A DNA stretch of 64,000 nucleotides from Allobosea psychrotolerans (GCF_002917105.1 NZ_PQFZ01000022.1:1-64000); one strand, 5' to 3'. Counted from the stretch's first letter, positions 9,271 to 18,211 are shown. Notes: a model not told the origin generated them from the letters alone. Numbers and translations are program-made.

Positions 9271-9347
9271 GACCTCAGCCTGCTCGAGGTCGGCCATGGA
9301 GCGTGGCGATCTTGGATCTGGAGCCGCTGGCGCGCTACGACGGGTAC
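9271..9347 (+). pseudogene. Decayed duplicate of the Crp/Fnr gene 3' end
   Basis: About 75 bases match the last codons of the regulator gene at 8209-8883, including the identical block ATCTTGGATCTGGA and the following CTGGCGCGCTACGA. Translated it reads LLEVGH, then SVAILDLEPLARYDG, with a one-base deletion between the halves and no stop at the expected place. It marks the far edge of the lower-GC insert, and is either a relic of a tandem paralogue or of a duplication. Confidence 0.75.
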
Positions 9348-9421
9348 GGTCGGCGTATAGAGCCAGAGCGGCTTGCGCCCCGTTCCCGACATCGAAAAAT
9401 GTTTGTGAGGAGCACCGCATT

Positions 9422-10057
9422 ATGAGCCTGGCAAGCGACGCCCGTTTCTGGGACCGGGCTTCGCGGAAATACGCCAGGAGTGCGATTGCCGACCAGGCCG
9501 GCTATGAGCGCACTCTGGACCGGACCCGCGCCTTGTTGGGATCAGGCGACAAGGTGCTGGAACTGGGTTGTGGAACAGGGACCACGGCGCTCCGGCTCGC
9601 CGGCCATGTTCGAGACTACCTTGCGACGGATATTTCCGCTGGAATGATCGCGATCGCACATGAGAAGCACGCAGCCGGCCCTCTCCCGAGCCTCGTCTTC
9701 CGCACTGCGACTGCAGAAGATCTCACAGCTGACGCAAGCCAGTTCGACGCCGTTCTGGCGTTCAACTATCTGCATCTGCTCCGGGATCTGCCCGGGACGC
9801 TGCGCCGCATTCACGCCTTGCTCTTAGCGGAGGGGCTGTTCATCTCGAAGACACCCTGCGTCGGAGACATGAACCCGCTCATCCGGCTTGCCTTGCCTGC
9901 GATGCGAGCGATCGGGCAGGCACCTTATGCCGGCGTCTTTCGGGCGGCCAAGCTGCGCCAGCATATCTCTGCCGCCGGCTTCGAGATTCTTGCCGTTGAA
10001 AACCACGCAACCAAGGGTAAGGACCATCGGCCTTACATCGTGGCTCGCAAGAGGTGA
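9422..10057 (+). CDS. Class I SAM-dependent methyltransferase
   Basis: This 211-residue soluble enzyme has a Rossmann-type SAM-binding fold. Motif I is VLELGCGTG (residues 45-53), an acidic residue ends the second strand (YLATDIS), and a FDAVLAFNYLHLL strand follows. It transfers methyl from S-adenosylmethionine to an unknown acceptor. Start ATG 9422 follows a GAGGAG site at a normal distance; the frame is open upstream into the crp remnant but has no better signal there. It is probably a late arrival in this cluster, because the inserted segment abuts it, and no link to the CoA-ligase genes is evident. Confidence 0.82.
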   Translation: MSLASDARFWDRASRKYARSAIADQAGYERTLDRTRALLGSGDKVLELGCGTGTTALRLAGHVRDYLATDISAGMIAIAHEKHAAGPLPSLVFRTATAEDLTADASQFDAVLAFNYLHLLRDLPGTLRRIHALLLAEGLFISKTPCVGDMNPLIRLALPAMRAIGQAPYAGVFRAAKLRQHISAAGFEILAVENHATKGKDHRPYIVARKR

Positions 10058-10111
10058 TCTGAATGGCGAAGGCCATGGAAGCCCGCCATGGCAGGCATCG
10101 GCCCTACCTCG

Positions 10112-10453
10112 TCACGAATCGCCGCCCGGCCAGTAGAAGCAGAGCAGTTCGCCCGTATCGTTGATGCACAGATGCCAATGCCCGTCCGGCGACGCGCGTG
10201 CTTTCGAATAAGGGATTTCGAGGACGAGAGGCTCGCGACGCTCCGTCGGCCACATCGGATGGCGCCCCGGCGCGATCGTCACGACGAAGCCGGATGGGTT
10301 CTCCCGGACGGCGCTGGCGTCGATCTGCGCGCAATCGGCGCCCGAGCAGCACTCGAAGGGATAGTCCCAGCCGCTGGCAGCCTGATGCGAGCGCGCCTCC
10401 ATCGCCCCGGTGGCCAGCACCAGCGCCATGCTGATCGAAGCGAGAACGCGCAT
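10112..10453 (-). CDS. Small secreted cysteine-containing protein of unknown function
   Basis: This protein of about 113 residues has an N-terminal signal peptide (MRVLASISMALVLATGAMEA) and four cysteines in two pairs (ECCSGADC early, then HLCINDTGELLCFYWP near the end), so it is likely an exported disulfide-bonded protein. ATG 10453 was chosen because it starts the signal peptide directly; an in-frame ATG four codons upstream (10465) is possible. Similar short proteins occur in Rhizobiales genomes, from recollection, without known function. It is convergent with the methyltransferase gene. Confidence 0.6.
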   Translation of the reverse strand: MRVLASISMALVLATGAMEARSHQAASGWDYPFECCSGADCAQIDASAVRENPSGFVVTIAPGRHPMWPTERREPLVLEIPYSKARASPDGHWHLCINDTGELLCFYWPGGDS

Positions 10454-10823
10454 TGACCTGTCCACGCCGCCAGGATCCGACCCGAAGACGGCGGATGAAT
10501 GGCGGTCAGGATGCCAGCGCGATCAGATGCGGTTGTCGCACGACCGAGGCCCTGAACGATCTGGCTTGAATGGCGGGGACAGGTCCAGGCTCTTCACCAA
10601 GCGAAGCCTAGGAAGGCCGGCAAAGTTCGCCACATTTGCGCACCGGCGTACGGTGAATCGCACGACCCCAAGACAATAGCGACCAAATGCCAAGTTGTCT
10701 GTCAAGCCCCCCCTTGCAAAGATATGGGGTGGCTGCGAGGCTCTCATCAAGAACAAGGGCCGAAACGGCCAAAACGAAGGTCGCTGCCATGTACGGCGGC
10801 CGGACAGGGTGGAGAACGCAATC
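10454..10823. other. Intergenic region before the CoA-ligase/ABC operon
   Basis: About 370 bases hold no convincing gene. The frame of the CoA ligase is open from 10695, but codon use there does not look coding. A weak promoter-like arrangement (TTGTCT near 10694, then AAAGAT 17 bases later) precedes the operon. A run of seven C at about 10708-10714 is the only other notable feature. Confidence 0.4.
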
Positions 10824-12800
10824 GTGGCAAGCGCAAGCGCCGGCCAGGCGGATACCTTTCCGAAATTGCTGCTGCGCAATGCGCGCGAGCGCCGTTCGCG
10901 CATCGCGTTCCGGCACAAGGATCTCGGGATCTGGCAGTCCTGGACCTGGGCCGAGGTGGCCGAGCAGGTGCGCAGCTTCGCCAAGGGGCTTCAGGATCTC
11001 GGCCTGAAGCGCGGCGAGAAGGTCGCGATCATCGGCTACAACCGGCCCAGGCTCTACTGGTCGATGTGTGCCGCGCAATGGATCGGCGCGGTTCCCGTGC
11101 CGGTCTATGCCGACAGCGTCGCCGAGGAGATGGCCTATGTGCTCGACCATGCCGAGGCGGTCTTCGCCTGCGTGCAGGACCAGGAGCAGGTCGACAAGGT
11201 CCTCTCCATCGCCGAGCGCCTGCCGCATCTGCGCCAGATGCTCTATGACGAGCCGCGCGGCCTGCGCGACTACGACCACGGCAAGCTGCATGAGATCGAC
11301 AAGGTCATCGCCGCCGGGCGCGACGCGCTGAAGGCGAGCCCCGAGGCTGCAGCCGCCCATGAGCGCGAGATGGAGGCCGGCTCAGGCTCGGATCTCGGCA
11401 TCATCCTCTACACCTCGGGCACGACCGGGCGGCCCAAGGGTGTCATGCTGAGCCATTTCAACGTCATCACCGCCGCCGAGATCGGCTGCCAGTTCGACGG
11501 GCTGAACGAGAGCGACGAGGTCATCGCCTATCTGCCGATCGCCTGGGTCGGCGACCATGTCTTCTCCTATGCGCAGGCGATCGTCGCGGGCTTCTGCGTG
11601 AACTGCCCGGAAGGGCCCGAGACCGTCATCGACGACCGGCGCGAGGTCGGCACCACCTACGCCTTCGCGCCGCCGCGCGTCTTCGAGACCATGCTGACCA
11701 TCACCATGGTGCGCATGGAGGATGCCGGCCCGCTGATGCGCAAGATGTTCCACTACTTCCTCGGCGTGGCCAAGCAGCACGGCGAGAAGATCCTCAACGG
11801 CGAGAGCGTGCCGCTGGGCGCGAGGCTGCTCTACAAGCTCGGCGACATCCTGATCTACGCGCCGCTGCGCAACCGCTTCGGCCTGAGCAACATCAAGGTC
11901 GGCTATACCGCCGGAGAGGCGATCGGCCCCGAACTGTTCAAGTTCTATCGCTCGATCGGGGTCAATCTGAAGCAGCTCTACGGACAGACCGAAGCCGGCG
12001 TCTACATCACCATGCAGCCCAATGGAGAGATCAAGGCCGACACGGTCGGCCGGCCCGCGCCGCTGGTCGAAATCCGGATCGACGACAATGGCGAGGTGCT
12101 TTACCGCTCGCCCTCGATCTTCGGCGGCTATTTCAAGGATCCCGAGAAGACCGCGGAGACGATGACCGCCGACGGCTATGTCCGCTCCGGCGATGCGGGC
12201 TTCTTCGACGAGACCGGCCATCTCAAGATCATCGACCGCGCCAAGGATGTCGGCAAGCTCTCCTCGGGGGATCTGTTCCCGCCGAAATACATCGAGAACA
12301 AGCTGAAATTCTATCCCAACATCAAGGAGGCCGTCGCCTTCGGCCAGGGTCGCGACTACGTCACCGTCGCGCTCAACATCGACCTGACCGCGGTCGGCAA
12401 CTGGGCCGAGCGCCACAATGTCGTCTACGCCTCCTACCAGGAGCTCGCCGGCCACGATCTCGTCTACGACATGATCGCCAAGCATGTCGACGAGGTGAAC
12501 CGTTCGCTCGCTGCCGAGCCCCTGATGGGCGGGGCGCAGATCAGGCGCTTCCTGATCCTGCATAAGGAGCTCGACGCCGATGACGGCGAACTGACCCGCA
12601 CTCAGAAGGTCCGGCGCGGCTTCATCGCCGAGCGCTACGCCCCGCTCGTCGCCGCGCTCTATGACGGCTCGGACGCCGCCGACATCTCGACCGAAGTGAC
12701 CTTCGAGGACGGCCGCAAGGGCGTGATCTCCGCCCGCGTCAAGGTGCGCGACGCCCAGATCTATCCGGTGACCGCGCCAATTCCGGCGAGGGCGGCATGA
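10824..12800 (+). CDS. Long-chain-type acyl-CoA synthetase (AMP-forming)
   Basis: This 658-residue member of the ANL superfamily activates a carboxylic acid with ATP and CoA. The P-loop motif TSGTTGRPKG lies near residue 196, a GYTAGEAIGPE/YGQTEAG block is at about 365-395, and the RSGDAGFFD and IIDRAKDV motifs are at about 452-475. GTG 10824 was chosen because GGAGAA precedes it by 7 bases; another GTG at 10809 is possible. It is the first gene of the ABC-transporter operon and its stop overlaps the next start by 4 bases. The context argues for CoA ligation of the acid imported by the transporter. The substrate, aryl or fatty acid, is unproven. Confidence 0.9.
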   Translation: MASASAGQADTFPKLLLRNARERRSRIAFRHKDLGIWQSWTWAEVAEQVRSFAKGLQDLGLKRGEKVAIIGYNRPRLYWSMCAAQWIGAVPVPVYADSVAEEMAYVLDHAEAVFACVQDQEQVDKVLSIAERLPHLRQMLYDEPRGLRDYDHGKLHEIDKVIAAGRDALKASPEAAAAHEREMEAGSGSDLGIILYTSGTTGRPKGVMLSHFNVITAAEIGCQFDGLNESDEVIAYLPIAWVGDHVFSYAQAIVAGFCVNCPEGPETVIDDRREVGTTYAFAPPRVFETMLTITMVRMEDAGPLMRKMFHYFLGVAKQHGEKILNGESVPLGARLLYKLGDILIYAPLRNRFGLSNIKVGYTAGEAIGPELFKFYRSIGVNLKQLYGQTEAGVYITMQPNGEIKADTVGRPAPLVEIRIDDNGEVLYRSPSIFGGYFKDPEKTAETMTADGYVRSGDAGFFDETGHLKIIDRAKDVGKLSSGDLFPPKYIENKLKFYPNIKEAVAFGQGRDYVTVALNIDLTAVGNWAERHNVVYASYQELAGHDLVYDMIAKHVDEVNRSLAAEPLMGGAQIRRFLILHKELDADDGELTRTQKVRRGFIAERYAPLVAALYDGSDAADISTEVTFEDGRKGVISARVKVRDAQIYPVTAPIPARAA

Positions 12801-13615
12801 ACGTCGAGACCATGAACGTGACCGGGGAACCGCTGCACCGCGACAAGGGCGACGTCCTGCTGTCGGTCGACAACATCTCGCTGCGCTTTGGCGGGGTGAA
12901 GGCGATCTCGGATGTTTCCTTCGACATCCGCAAGGGCGAGGTCCGCGCCATCATCGGCCCCAACGGCGCCGGCAAGACTTCGATGCTCAACTGCATCAAC
13001 GGTTTCTACCATCCGCAGGAAGGCCAGATCACCTATAAGGGCGTGCGCCGCGCCAAGGTGAAGCCGCACCAGGCCGCGGCCGACGGCATCGCCCGCACCT
13101 TCCAGAACGTCGCGCTGTTCAAGGGCATGTCGACGCTCGACAACATCATGACCGGCCGCACGCTGAAGATGCACCGGAGCTTCTTCTGGCAGGCGCTGCG
13201 TCATGGCCCGGCGATGACTGAGGAGATCGAGCATCGCAAGGTGGTCGAGGACATCATCGACTTCCTGCAAATCCAGCACATCCGCAAATTGCCCGTCGGG
13301 AAATTGCCCTATGGCCTGCAGAAGCGGGTGGAGCTGGGCCGTGCGCTCGCCATGGAGCCGGAACTGCTCCTGCTCGACGAGCCGATGGCCGGCATGAACC
13401 TCGAGGAGAAGGAGGACATGTGCCGCTTCATCCTCGACGTGAACAACCAGTTCGGCACGACCATCGCCCTGATCGAGCACGATATGGGCGTGGTGATGGA
13501 CCTCTCCGACCGCGTCGTGGTGCTCGAATACGGCCGCAAGATCGCCGACGGCACGCCCGACGAGGTGAAGGCGAACCAGAAGGTGATCGACGCCTATTTG
13601 GGGGTGGCGCACTGA
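12797..13615 (+). CDS. Liv-type ABC transporter ATP-binding protein (LivG-like)
   Basis: This 272-residue cytoplasmic ATPase belongs to a branched-chain/aromatic-acid type importer. Walker A is GPNGAGKTS near residue 54 and Walker B is LLLLDEP near 191. The signature loop reads LPYGLQKRVELGRAL rather than LSGGQ, as in many LivG relatives of CoA-ligase-linked clusters. The last His switch is in IEHDMG. Its start overlaps the CoA-ligase gene (ATGA) and its stop overlaps a 10-codon ORF that leads into the permease gene, so the whole set is translationally coupled. Confidence 0.92.
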   Translation: MNVETMNVTGEPLHRDKGDVLLSVDNISLRFGGVKAISDVSFDIRKGEVRAIIGPNGAGKTSMLNCINGFYHPQEGQITYKGVRRAKVKPHQAAADGIARTFQNVALFKGMSTLDNIMTGRTLKMHRSFFWQALRHGPAMTEEIEHRKVVEDIIDFLQIQHIRKLPVGKLPYGLQKRVELGRALAMEPELLLLDEPMAGMNLEEKEDMCRFILDVNNQFGTTIALIEHDMGVVMDLSDRVVVLEYGRKIADGTPDEVKANQKVIDAYLGVAH

Positions 13616-13647
13616 TGGCCAGCTTCTTCAAGGACACAAAGCCATGA
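13615..13647 (+). CDS. Ten-residue coupling ORF between LivG- and LivH-like genes
   Basis: The ATG at 13615 uses the last base of the preceding TGA stop. The ORF reads MASFFKDTKP and ends with a TGA inside the ATGA that starts the permease gene at 13644. The permease start has no strong ribosome site of its own outside this ORF. The arrangement suggests that ribosomes are handed from gene to gene through this mini-ORF. Whether the peptide has any role is unknown. Confidence 0.5.
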   Translation: MASFFKDTKP

Positions 13648-14717
13648 GCGACGTCGCCGCGCGGCCTGCGCCAAACCTGTTCGCCAAAGGCTGGGTCAAG
13701 ACCGGCCTGATCCTCGTCGCCATCGTCGCGGCCGCGATCCTGGGCGCGCAGTTCGACGATTCCGGCACGCTCTACAAGGTCTTCATCGACCCGTTCCAGC
13801 AGATGGTCCAGGCGCCGGACCTGCTCGCCCAGACGATCTGGGAGGGGCTCGTCTCCGGCGTGCTCTACGCGCTGATCGCGCTCGGCTTCGTGCTGATCTT
13901 CAAGGCCTCGGGCGTGTTCAACTTCGCCCAGGGCATCATGGTGGTGTTTGCGGCGCTGACCCTGGTCGGGCTCTACGAGAAGGGCGTGCCGGCCTTCCTC
14001 GCCGTGATCCTGACGCTCGGCGTGATGTTCGCGCTCGCCGTCACGATCGAACGCGTCGTGCTGCGCCCGCTGGTCAACCAGCCCGACATCATCCTGTTCA
14101 TGGCGACCTTCGGCATCACCTATTTCCTGATCGGCTTCGGCGAGGCGCTGTTCGGCGGCAACCCCAAGCAGATGATCGCCGACCAGCTCTGGCTGCCCAA
14201 GGGCGCGATCGACCTGAAACTGTTCGGCGGCCTGGTCTCGCTGCAGAAGATCGACATCGCGGCGGCCGTCATCGCCTCGATCATGATCGCCGCTCTCGCC
14301 GCCTTCTTCCAATATACGCGCATCGGAAGGGCCTTGCGGGCCGTGGCCGACAGCCACAAGGCAGCGCTCTCGGTCGGTATCTCGCTGAACCAGATCTGGG
14401 TCATCGTCTGGTTCACCGCCGGCATCGTCGCCCTGATCACCGGCATCATGTGGGGCGCGCGCTCGGATGTCTCCTTCGCGCTCGAGATCGTGGCGCTGAA
14501 GGCCCTGCCCGTGCTGATCCTGGGCGGTTTCACCTCGATCCCCGGCGCCATCGTCGGCGGGCTGATCATCGGCATCGGCGAGAAAATGGGTGAGTTCTAC
14601 TGGGGTCCGCTGATCGGCGGCGGCATCGAGAGCTGGCTCGCCTATTTCATCGCGCTGGGCTTCCTGCTGTTCCGCCCGCAAGGGCTGTTCGGCGACAAGA
14701 TCATCGAACGCATCTGA
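13644..14717 (+). CDS. Liv-type ABC transporter permease (LivH-like)
   Basis: This 357-residue inner-membrane permease has about eight to nine hydrophobic segments. The conserved LivH features LIALGFVLIFKASGVFNFAQG (near residues 77-97) and the coupling region GRALRAVADSHKAALSVGI (about 228-246) are present. It is longer than typical LivH (around 290-300) because of an N-terminal extension of about 60 residues containing one extra membrane helix. It forms the membrane channel with the LivM-like protein. Confidence 0.92.
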   Translation: MSDVAARPAPNLFAKGWVKTGLILVAIVAAAILGAQFDDSGTLYKVFIDPFQQMVQAPDLLAQTIWEGLVSGVLYALIALGFVLIFKASGVFNFAQGIMVVFAALTLVGLYEKGVPAFLAVILTLGVMFALAVTIERVVLRPLVNQPDIILFMATFGITYFLIGFGEALFGGNPKQMIADQLWLPKGAIDLKLFGGLVSLQKIDIAAAVIASIMIAALAAFFQYTRIGRALRAVADSHKAALSVGISLNQIWVIVWFTAGIVALITGIMWGARSDVSFALEIVALKALPVLILGGFTSIPGAIVGGLIIGIGEKMGEFYWGPLIGGGIESWLAYFIALGFLLFRPQGLFGDKIIERI

Positions 14718-14729
14718 GAGGCTGAAACC

Positions 14730-15809
14730 GTGTTCTATCGCGAAGCCGGCCAGTTCAAATCGACCTATTCCGCCGATATGGCGGTGTTCCCGCTGCGGCA
14801 GGACCGGATTGGCATCGCCGTGATCCTGGCGCTCGCCTTCATCGGCGTGCCGCTGATCGGCAACGACTTCTTCATCTCCTCGGTGATGATCCCCTTCCTG
14901 GTGTTCTCGCTTGCCGCGATCGGGCTCAACATCCTGACCGGCTATACCGGGCTGATCTCGCTGGGCACCGCCGCCTTCATGGGCGTCGGCGCCTATGCCG
15001 CCTACAAGCTGACGACCGCCTTTCCCGGCATCAACATCATCGTGCTCGTGCTGGTCTCCGGCCTGTTCTCGGCGGCGATCGGCGTGCTCTTCGGCCTGCC
15101 CTCGCTGCGCATCAAGGGCTTCTATCTCGCAGTCGCGACGCTTGCCGCGCAGTTCTTCCTGCAATGGGCCTTCGTGCGCGTGCCCTGGCTGTTCAACTAC
15201 AACGCCTCGGGCGCGATCGAGGTGCCGCAGCGCACGCTCTTCGGCCTCCCCATCACCGGCGCCTCGGCAAGCCCCGAGACACGCTATTTCGTCTGCCTCG
15301 TTCTGGTCGTAGGCCTGACCTGGTTCGCCTCGAACCTGGTGCATGGCAAGCTCGGCCGCTCCTGGATGGCGGTGCGCGACATGGACATCGCCGCCGAGCT
15401 GATGGGCATCAAGCTGCTCAACGCCAAGCTCACCGCCTTCGCGGTCTCCTCCTTCTATGCCGGCGTCGCCGGCGCGATGATGATCTTCTTCTGGTATGGC
15501 GGCGGCGAAGCGGCCGACGTCTTCAACATCCGCCTCTCCTTCAACATCCTGTTCATGGTCATCATCGGCGGGTTGGGCTCGCTGATCGGCTCCTTCTTCG
15601 GGGCCGCCTTCATCGCCAGCTTGCCGACCATCCTGAAGTTCGGCCTGCCGGCGCTCGGCGTCCCGCTCTCGGGCGCTGCAGCCGAGCATGTCACCTTCAT
15701 GCTCGTCGGCGCGCTGATCATCACCTTCCTGATCGTCGAGCCGCACGGCCTCGCGCGGCTCTGGCAGATAGGGAAGCAGAAATTGCGGACATGGCCCTTC
15801 CCCTATTGA
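14730..15809 (+). CDS. Liv-type ABC transporter permease (LivM-like)
   Basis: This 359-residue inner-membrane permease has about nine to ten segments. It carries the LivM hallmarks LNILTGYTGLISLGTAAFMGVGAY (roughly residues 70-93) and the coupling sequence GRSWMAVRDMDIAAELMGI (about 210-228). The start is GTG 14730, 12 bases after the LivH stop, preceded by GAGAGGC. It ends with a short basic cytoplasmic tail. It works as the second half of the channel in the importer encoded by the surrounding genes. Confidence 0.92.
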   Translation: MFYREAGQFKSTYSADMAVFPLRQDRIGIAVILALAFIGVPLIGNDFFISSVMIPFLVFSLAAIGLNILTGYTGLISLGTAAFMGVGAYAAYKLTTAFPGINIIVLVLVSGLFSAAIGVLFGLPSLRIKGFYLAVATLAAQFFLQWAFVRVPWLFNYNASGAIEVPQRTLFGLPITGASASPETRYFVCLVLVVGLTWFASNLVHGKLGRSWMAVRDMDIAAELMGIKLLNAKLTAFAVSSFYAGVAGAMMIFFWYGGGEAADVFNIRLSFNILFMVIIGGLGSLIGSFFGAAFIASLPTILKFGLPALGVPLSGAAAEHVTFMLVGALIITFLIVEPHGLARLWQIGKQKLRTWPFPY

Positions 15810-15939
15810 GGTCGGCCCTTTCCCCGGCGCGGCGGAGAGGAGCCCAACAAAACGACCTGCGCGGTCTCAATGCGGCAGGCGAAGCGGAGACGATCCGGCG
15901 TTCAAGGCCAGGATCGGTGGAAACGACGGAGGAACCATC

Positions 15940-17271
15940 ATGAAGACGACCAAGCTGATGAAGGGGGCGGCGCTGGGCGCGCTCCTCGCCGCGAGCGCGC
16001 AAGTCGCTCCGGCCCTTGCCCAGGACAGCGTCTACTTCGCCAACAACGCCTATCGCACCGGCCCGTTCTCGGGCTCCGGCATTCCGATCGGCGACGGCAT
16101 GCGCGACTACATCACGATGATCAACGAGCGCGACGGCGGCGTGAACGGCGTCAAGATCGTCTATGAGGAATGCGAGACCGGCTACGACACCAAGAAGTCG
16201 ATCGAATGCTACGAGCAGGCCAAGTCGAAGAACACCATCCTTTACTCGCCCTGGTCGACCGGCGCGACGCTTGCTGCCATTCCGCGCGCCCATATCGACA
16301 AGATCCCGATCCTGTCGATGGCCTATGGCCTCTCCGCTTCGGCCGATGGCACCAACTTTCCCTGGGTCTTCATCCCGCCCTTCACCTATTGGGATGGCGC
16401 TTCACTGATGGTGAAGCACATGGCCGCCGAGCTCGGCGGCATGGACAAGCTCAAGGGCAAGAAGCTCGGCCTGATCCATCTCGATGCGCCTTTCGGCAAG
16501 GAGCCGATCCCTGTGCTCGAGAACCTCGCCAAGAAATACGGCTTCGAGCTCAAGATCTATCCGGTGGCCGCCGCCGACATGCAGAACCAGGGCTCGCTCT
16601 GGCTCTCGATCCGGCGCGACCGGCCTGACTACCTCTACAACCAGGGCTGGGGCGCGATGAACCCGACCGCGGTGAAGGAGGCGATCAAGAACAACTTCCC
16701 GATCAACAAGCTGGTGGGCGTCTGGTGGGCCGGCGGCGATGACGACGCACGTGCCGGCGGCCCCGAGGCCAAGGGCTACAAATCGCTCAACCTGAACGCG
16801 GCGGGCACCAACTTCCCGGCGATCCAGGACATCCAGAAATACGTCGTGGAGAAGGGCAAGAGCCTCGCCGCCAAGGAGAAGGTCGGCGAGAACCTCTATA
16901 ATCGCGGCGTCTACAACTCGATGCTCGTCGTCGAGGCGATGCGCAACGCGCAGAAGCTCACCGGCAAGAAGGTGATCAATGCCGAGGACATGCGCCGCGG
17001 CCTGGAGAGCCTGAACATCACCGCGGCGCGATTGAAGGAGATCGGCATGGAAGGCTTCGCCACGCCGACCACCATCTCCTGCACCGACCACTCCGGCCAC
17101 AGCAAGGCCTATGTCGCGGAATGGGACGGCACCAAATGGACCAAGCCCGGCGACTGGCTCGAGCCGCTCAAGGACGAGGTCCGCCCGCTGATCGAGGCCA
17201 ACGCCAAGGACTATGTGGAGAAGGCGACCGGCTGGCCGAAGCGGACCGAGCCTTGCGAGAAGTCGTCCTGA
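15940..17271 (+). CDS. Periplasmic substrate-binding protein of the Liv-type importer
   Basis: This 443-residue type-1 periplasmic binding protein has a cleavable signal peptide (cut near APALA, residue 27). The mature protein starts with a two-lobe receptor fold (FANNAYRTGPFSGSG loop, GVNGVKIVYEECETGYD strand). Binding proteins of this length and style belong to importers found next to acyl-CoA or aryl-CoA ligases rather than classical leucine systems. It follows livM by 130 bases with its own GGAGG site. A 24-bp hairpin after its stop separates it from the second ATPase gene and could raise its message level relative to that gene. Confidence 0.92.
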   Translation: MKTTKLMKGAALGALLAASAQVAPALAQDSVYFANNAYRTGPFSGSGIPIGDGMRDYITMINERDGGVNGVKIVYEECETGYDTKKSIECYEQAKSKNTILYSPWSTGATLAAIPRAHIDKIPILSMAYGLSASADGTNFPWVFIPPFTYWDGASLMVKHMAAELGGMDKLKGKKLGLIHLDAPFGKEPIPVLENLAKKYGFELKIYPVAAADMQNQGSLWLSIRRDRPDYLYNQGWGAMNPTAVKEAIKNNFPINKLVGVWWAGGDDDARAGGPEAKGYKSLNLNAAGTNFPAIQDIQKYVVEKGKSLAAKEKVGENLYNRGVYNSMLVVEAMRNAQKLTGKKVINAEDMRRGLESLNITAARLKEIGMEGFATPTTISCTDHSGHSKAYVAEWDGTKWTKPGDWLEPLKDEVRPLIEANAKDYVEKATGWPKRTEPCEKSS

Positions 17272-17277
17272 TCTGAC

Positions 17278-17355
17278 GGCAGTCGGCAGTGGGCAATCGG
17301 CAGTCGGTTTTTCCGGCAGCTGATCCGACTGCCGACTGTCGATTGCCCACTGCCG
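17278..17355. repeat. Long intercistronic hairpin built of 7-base repeats
   Basis: The left arm is four degenerate copies of GGCAGTC (17278-17305) and the right arm its mirror (17325-17355). Positions 17284-17307 pair with 17332-17355 over 24 bases, with one pair that becomes G-U in RNA, around a 24-base loop. It lies between the binding-protein stop and the second ATPase ATG (17366), with its 3' edge touching the likely ribosome site. No T-tract follows, so it is not an intrinsic terminator. Confidence 0.8.
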
Positions 17356-17365
17356 GGGAACCGCC

Positions 17366-18211
17366 ATGTCGATAGCGACACTCGAAACGCCCAACACAAA
17401 CGCCGCCACCGACAACATCCTGTCGCTGAACAATATCGAGGTGATCTACGATCACGTCATCCTCGTGCTGAAGGGCGTCTCCCTGCATGTCCCGCGCAAG
17501 GGCATCGTCGCGATCCTCGGCGCCAACGGGGCCGGCAAGACCACGACGCTGAAGGCGATCTCCAACCTGCTCAAGGCCGAGCGCGGCGAGGTCACCAAGG
17601 GCTCGATCGTGTTCGAGGGCGAGCGCGTCGACAAGATGTCGCCCAACGAGCTGGTCCGGCGCGGCTGCATCCAGGTGATGGAGGGGCGGCACTGCTTCGG
17701 CCATCTCTCGATCGAGGAGAACCTGCTGACCGGCGCATTCACCCGCCGCGACGGCAACGCCGCGATCAAGCGCGACCTGGAGAAGATCTACGAGCTCTTC
17801 CCCCGCCTGAAGCAGCGCCGGACCTCGCAGGCCGGCTACACCTCGGGTGGCGAGCAGCAGATGTGCGCGGTTGGTCGCGCCATGATGTCGAAGCCCAAGA
17901 TGATCCTGCTCGACGAACCATCGATGGGGCTCGCCCCCCAGATCGTCGAGGAGATCTTCGAGATCGTGCGCCGGCTCAATGCCGAGGACGGCGTCTCCTT
18001 CCTCGTCGCCGAGCAGAACACCAACATGGCCCTGCGCTACGCGACCTATGGCTACATCATGGAGACCGGCCGCGTCGTGATGGATGGCGAAGCTGCGATG
18101 CTGCGCGAGAACGAGGACGTGAAGGAGTTCTATCTCGGCGTCGCCGAAGGCAACAAAAAGTCGTTCCGCGAGGTCAAAAGTTATAAACGCCGCAAGCGCT
18201 GGCTCTCCTGA
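17366..18211 (+). CDS. Liv-type ABC transporter ATP-binding protein (LivF-like)
   Basis: This is the second ATPase of the importer, 281 residues. Walker A is GANGAGKTT near residues 52-60, the signature region is YTSGGEQQMCAVGRAM (about 157-172) and Walker B is MILLDEPSMGLAP. A longer-than-usual basic C-terminal tail (KSYKRRKRW) follows the ATPase core. With the first ATPase, two permeases and the binding protein it completes a five-component importer. Its start codon lies 10 bases after the large hairpin, which may limit its translation. Confidence 0.92.
   Translation: MSIATLETPNTNAATDNILSLNNIEVIYDHVILVLKGVSLHVPRKGIVAILGANGAGKTTTLKAISNLLKAERGEVTKGSIVFEGERVDKMSPNELVRRGCIQVMEGRHCFGHLSIEENLLTGAFTRRDGNAAIKRDLEKIYELFPRLKQRRTSQAGYTSGGEQQMCAVGRAMMSKPKMILLDEPSMGLAPQIVEEIFEIVRRLNAEDGVSFLVAEQNTNMALRYATYGYIMETGRVVMDGEAAMLRENEDVKEFYLGVAEGNKKSFREVKSYKRRKRWLS

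Noticed and set aside
13428..15746. A 772-residue minus-strand ORF opposite the Liv permeases
   Set aside because: Composition rich in Glu, Asp, Gln and Arg without motifs. The plus strand has two recognisable permeases with correct starts.
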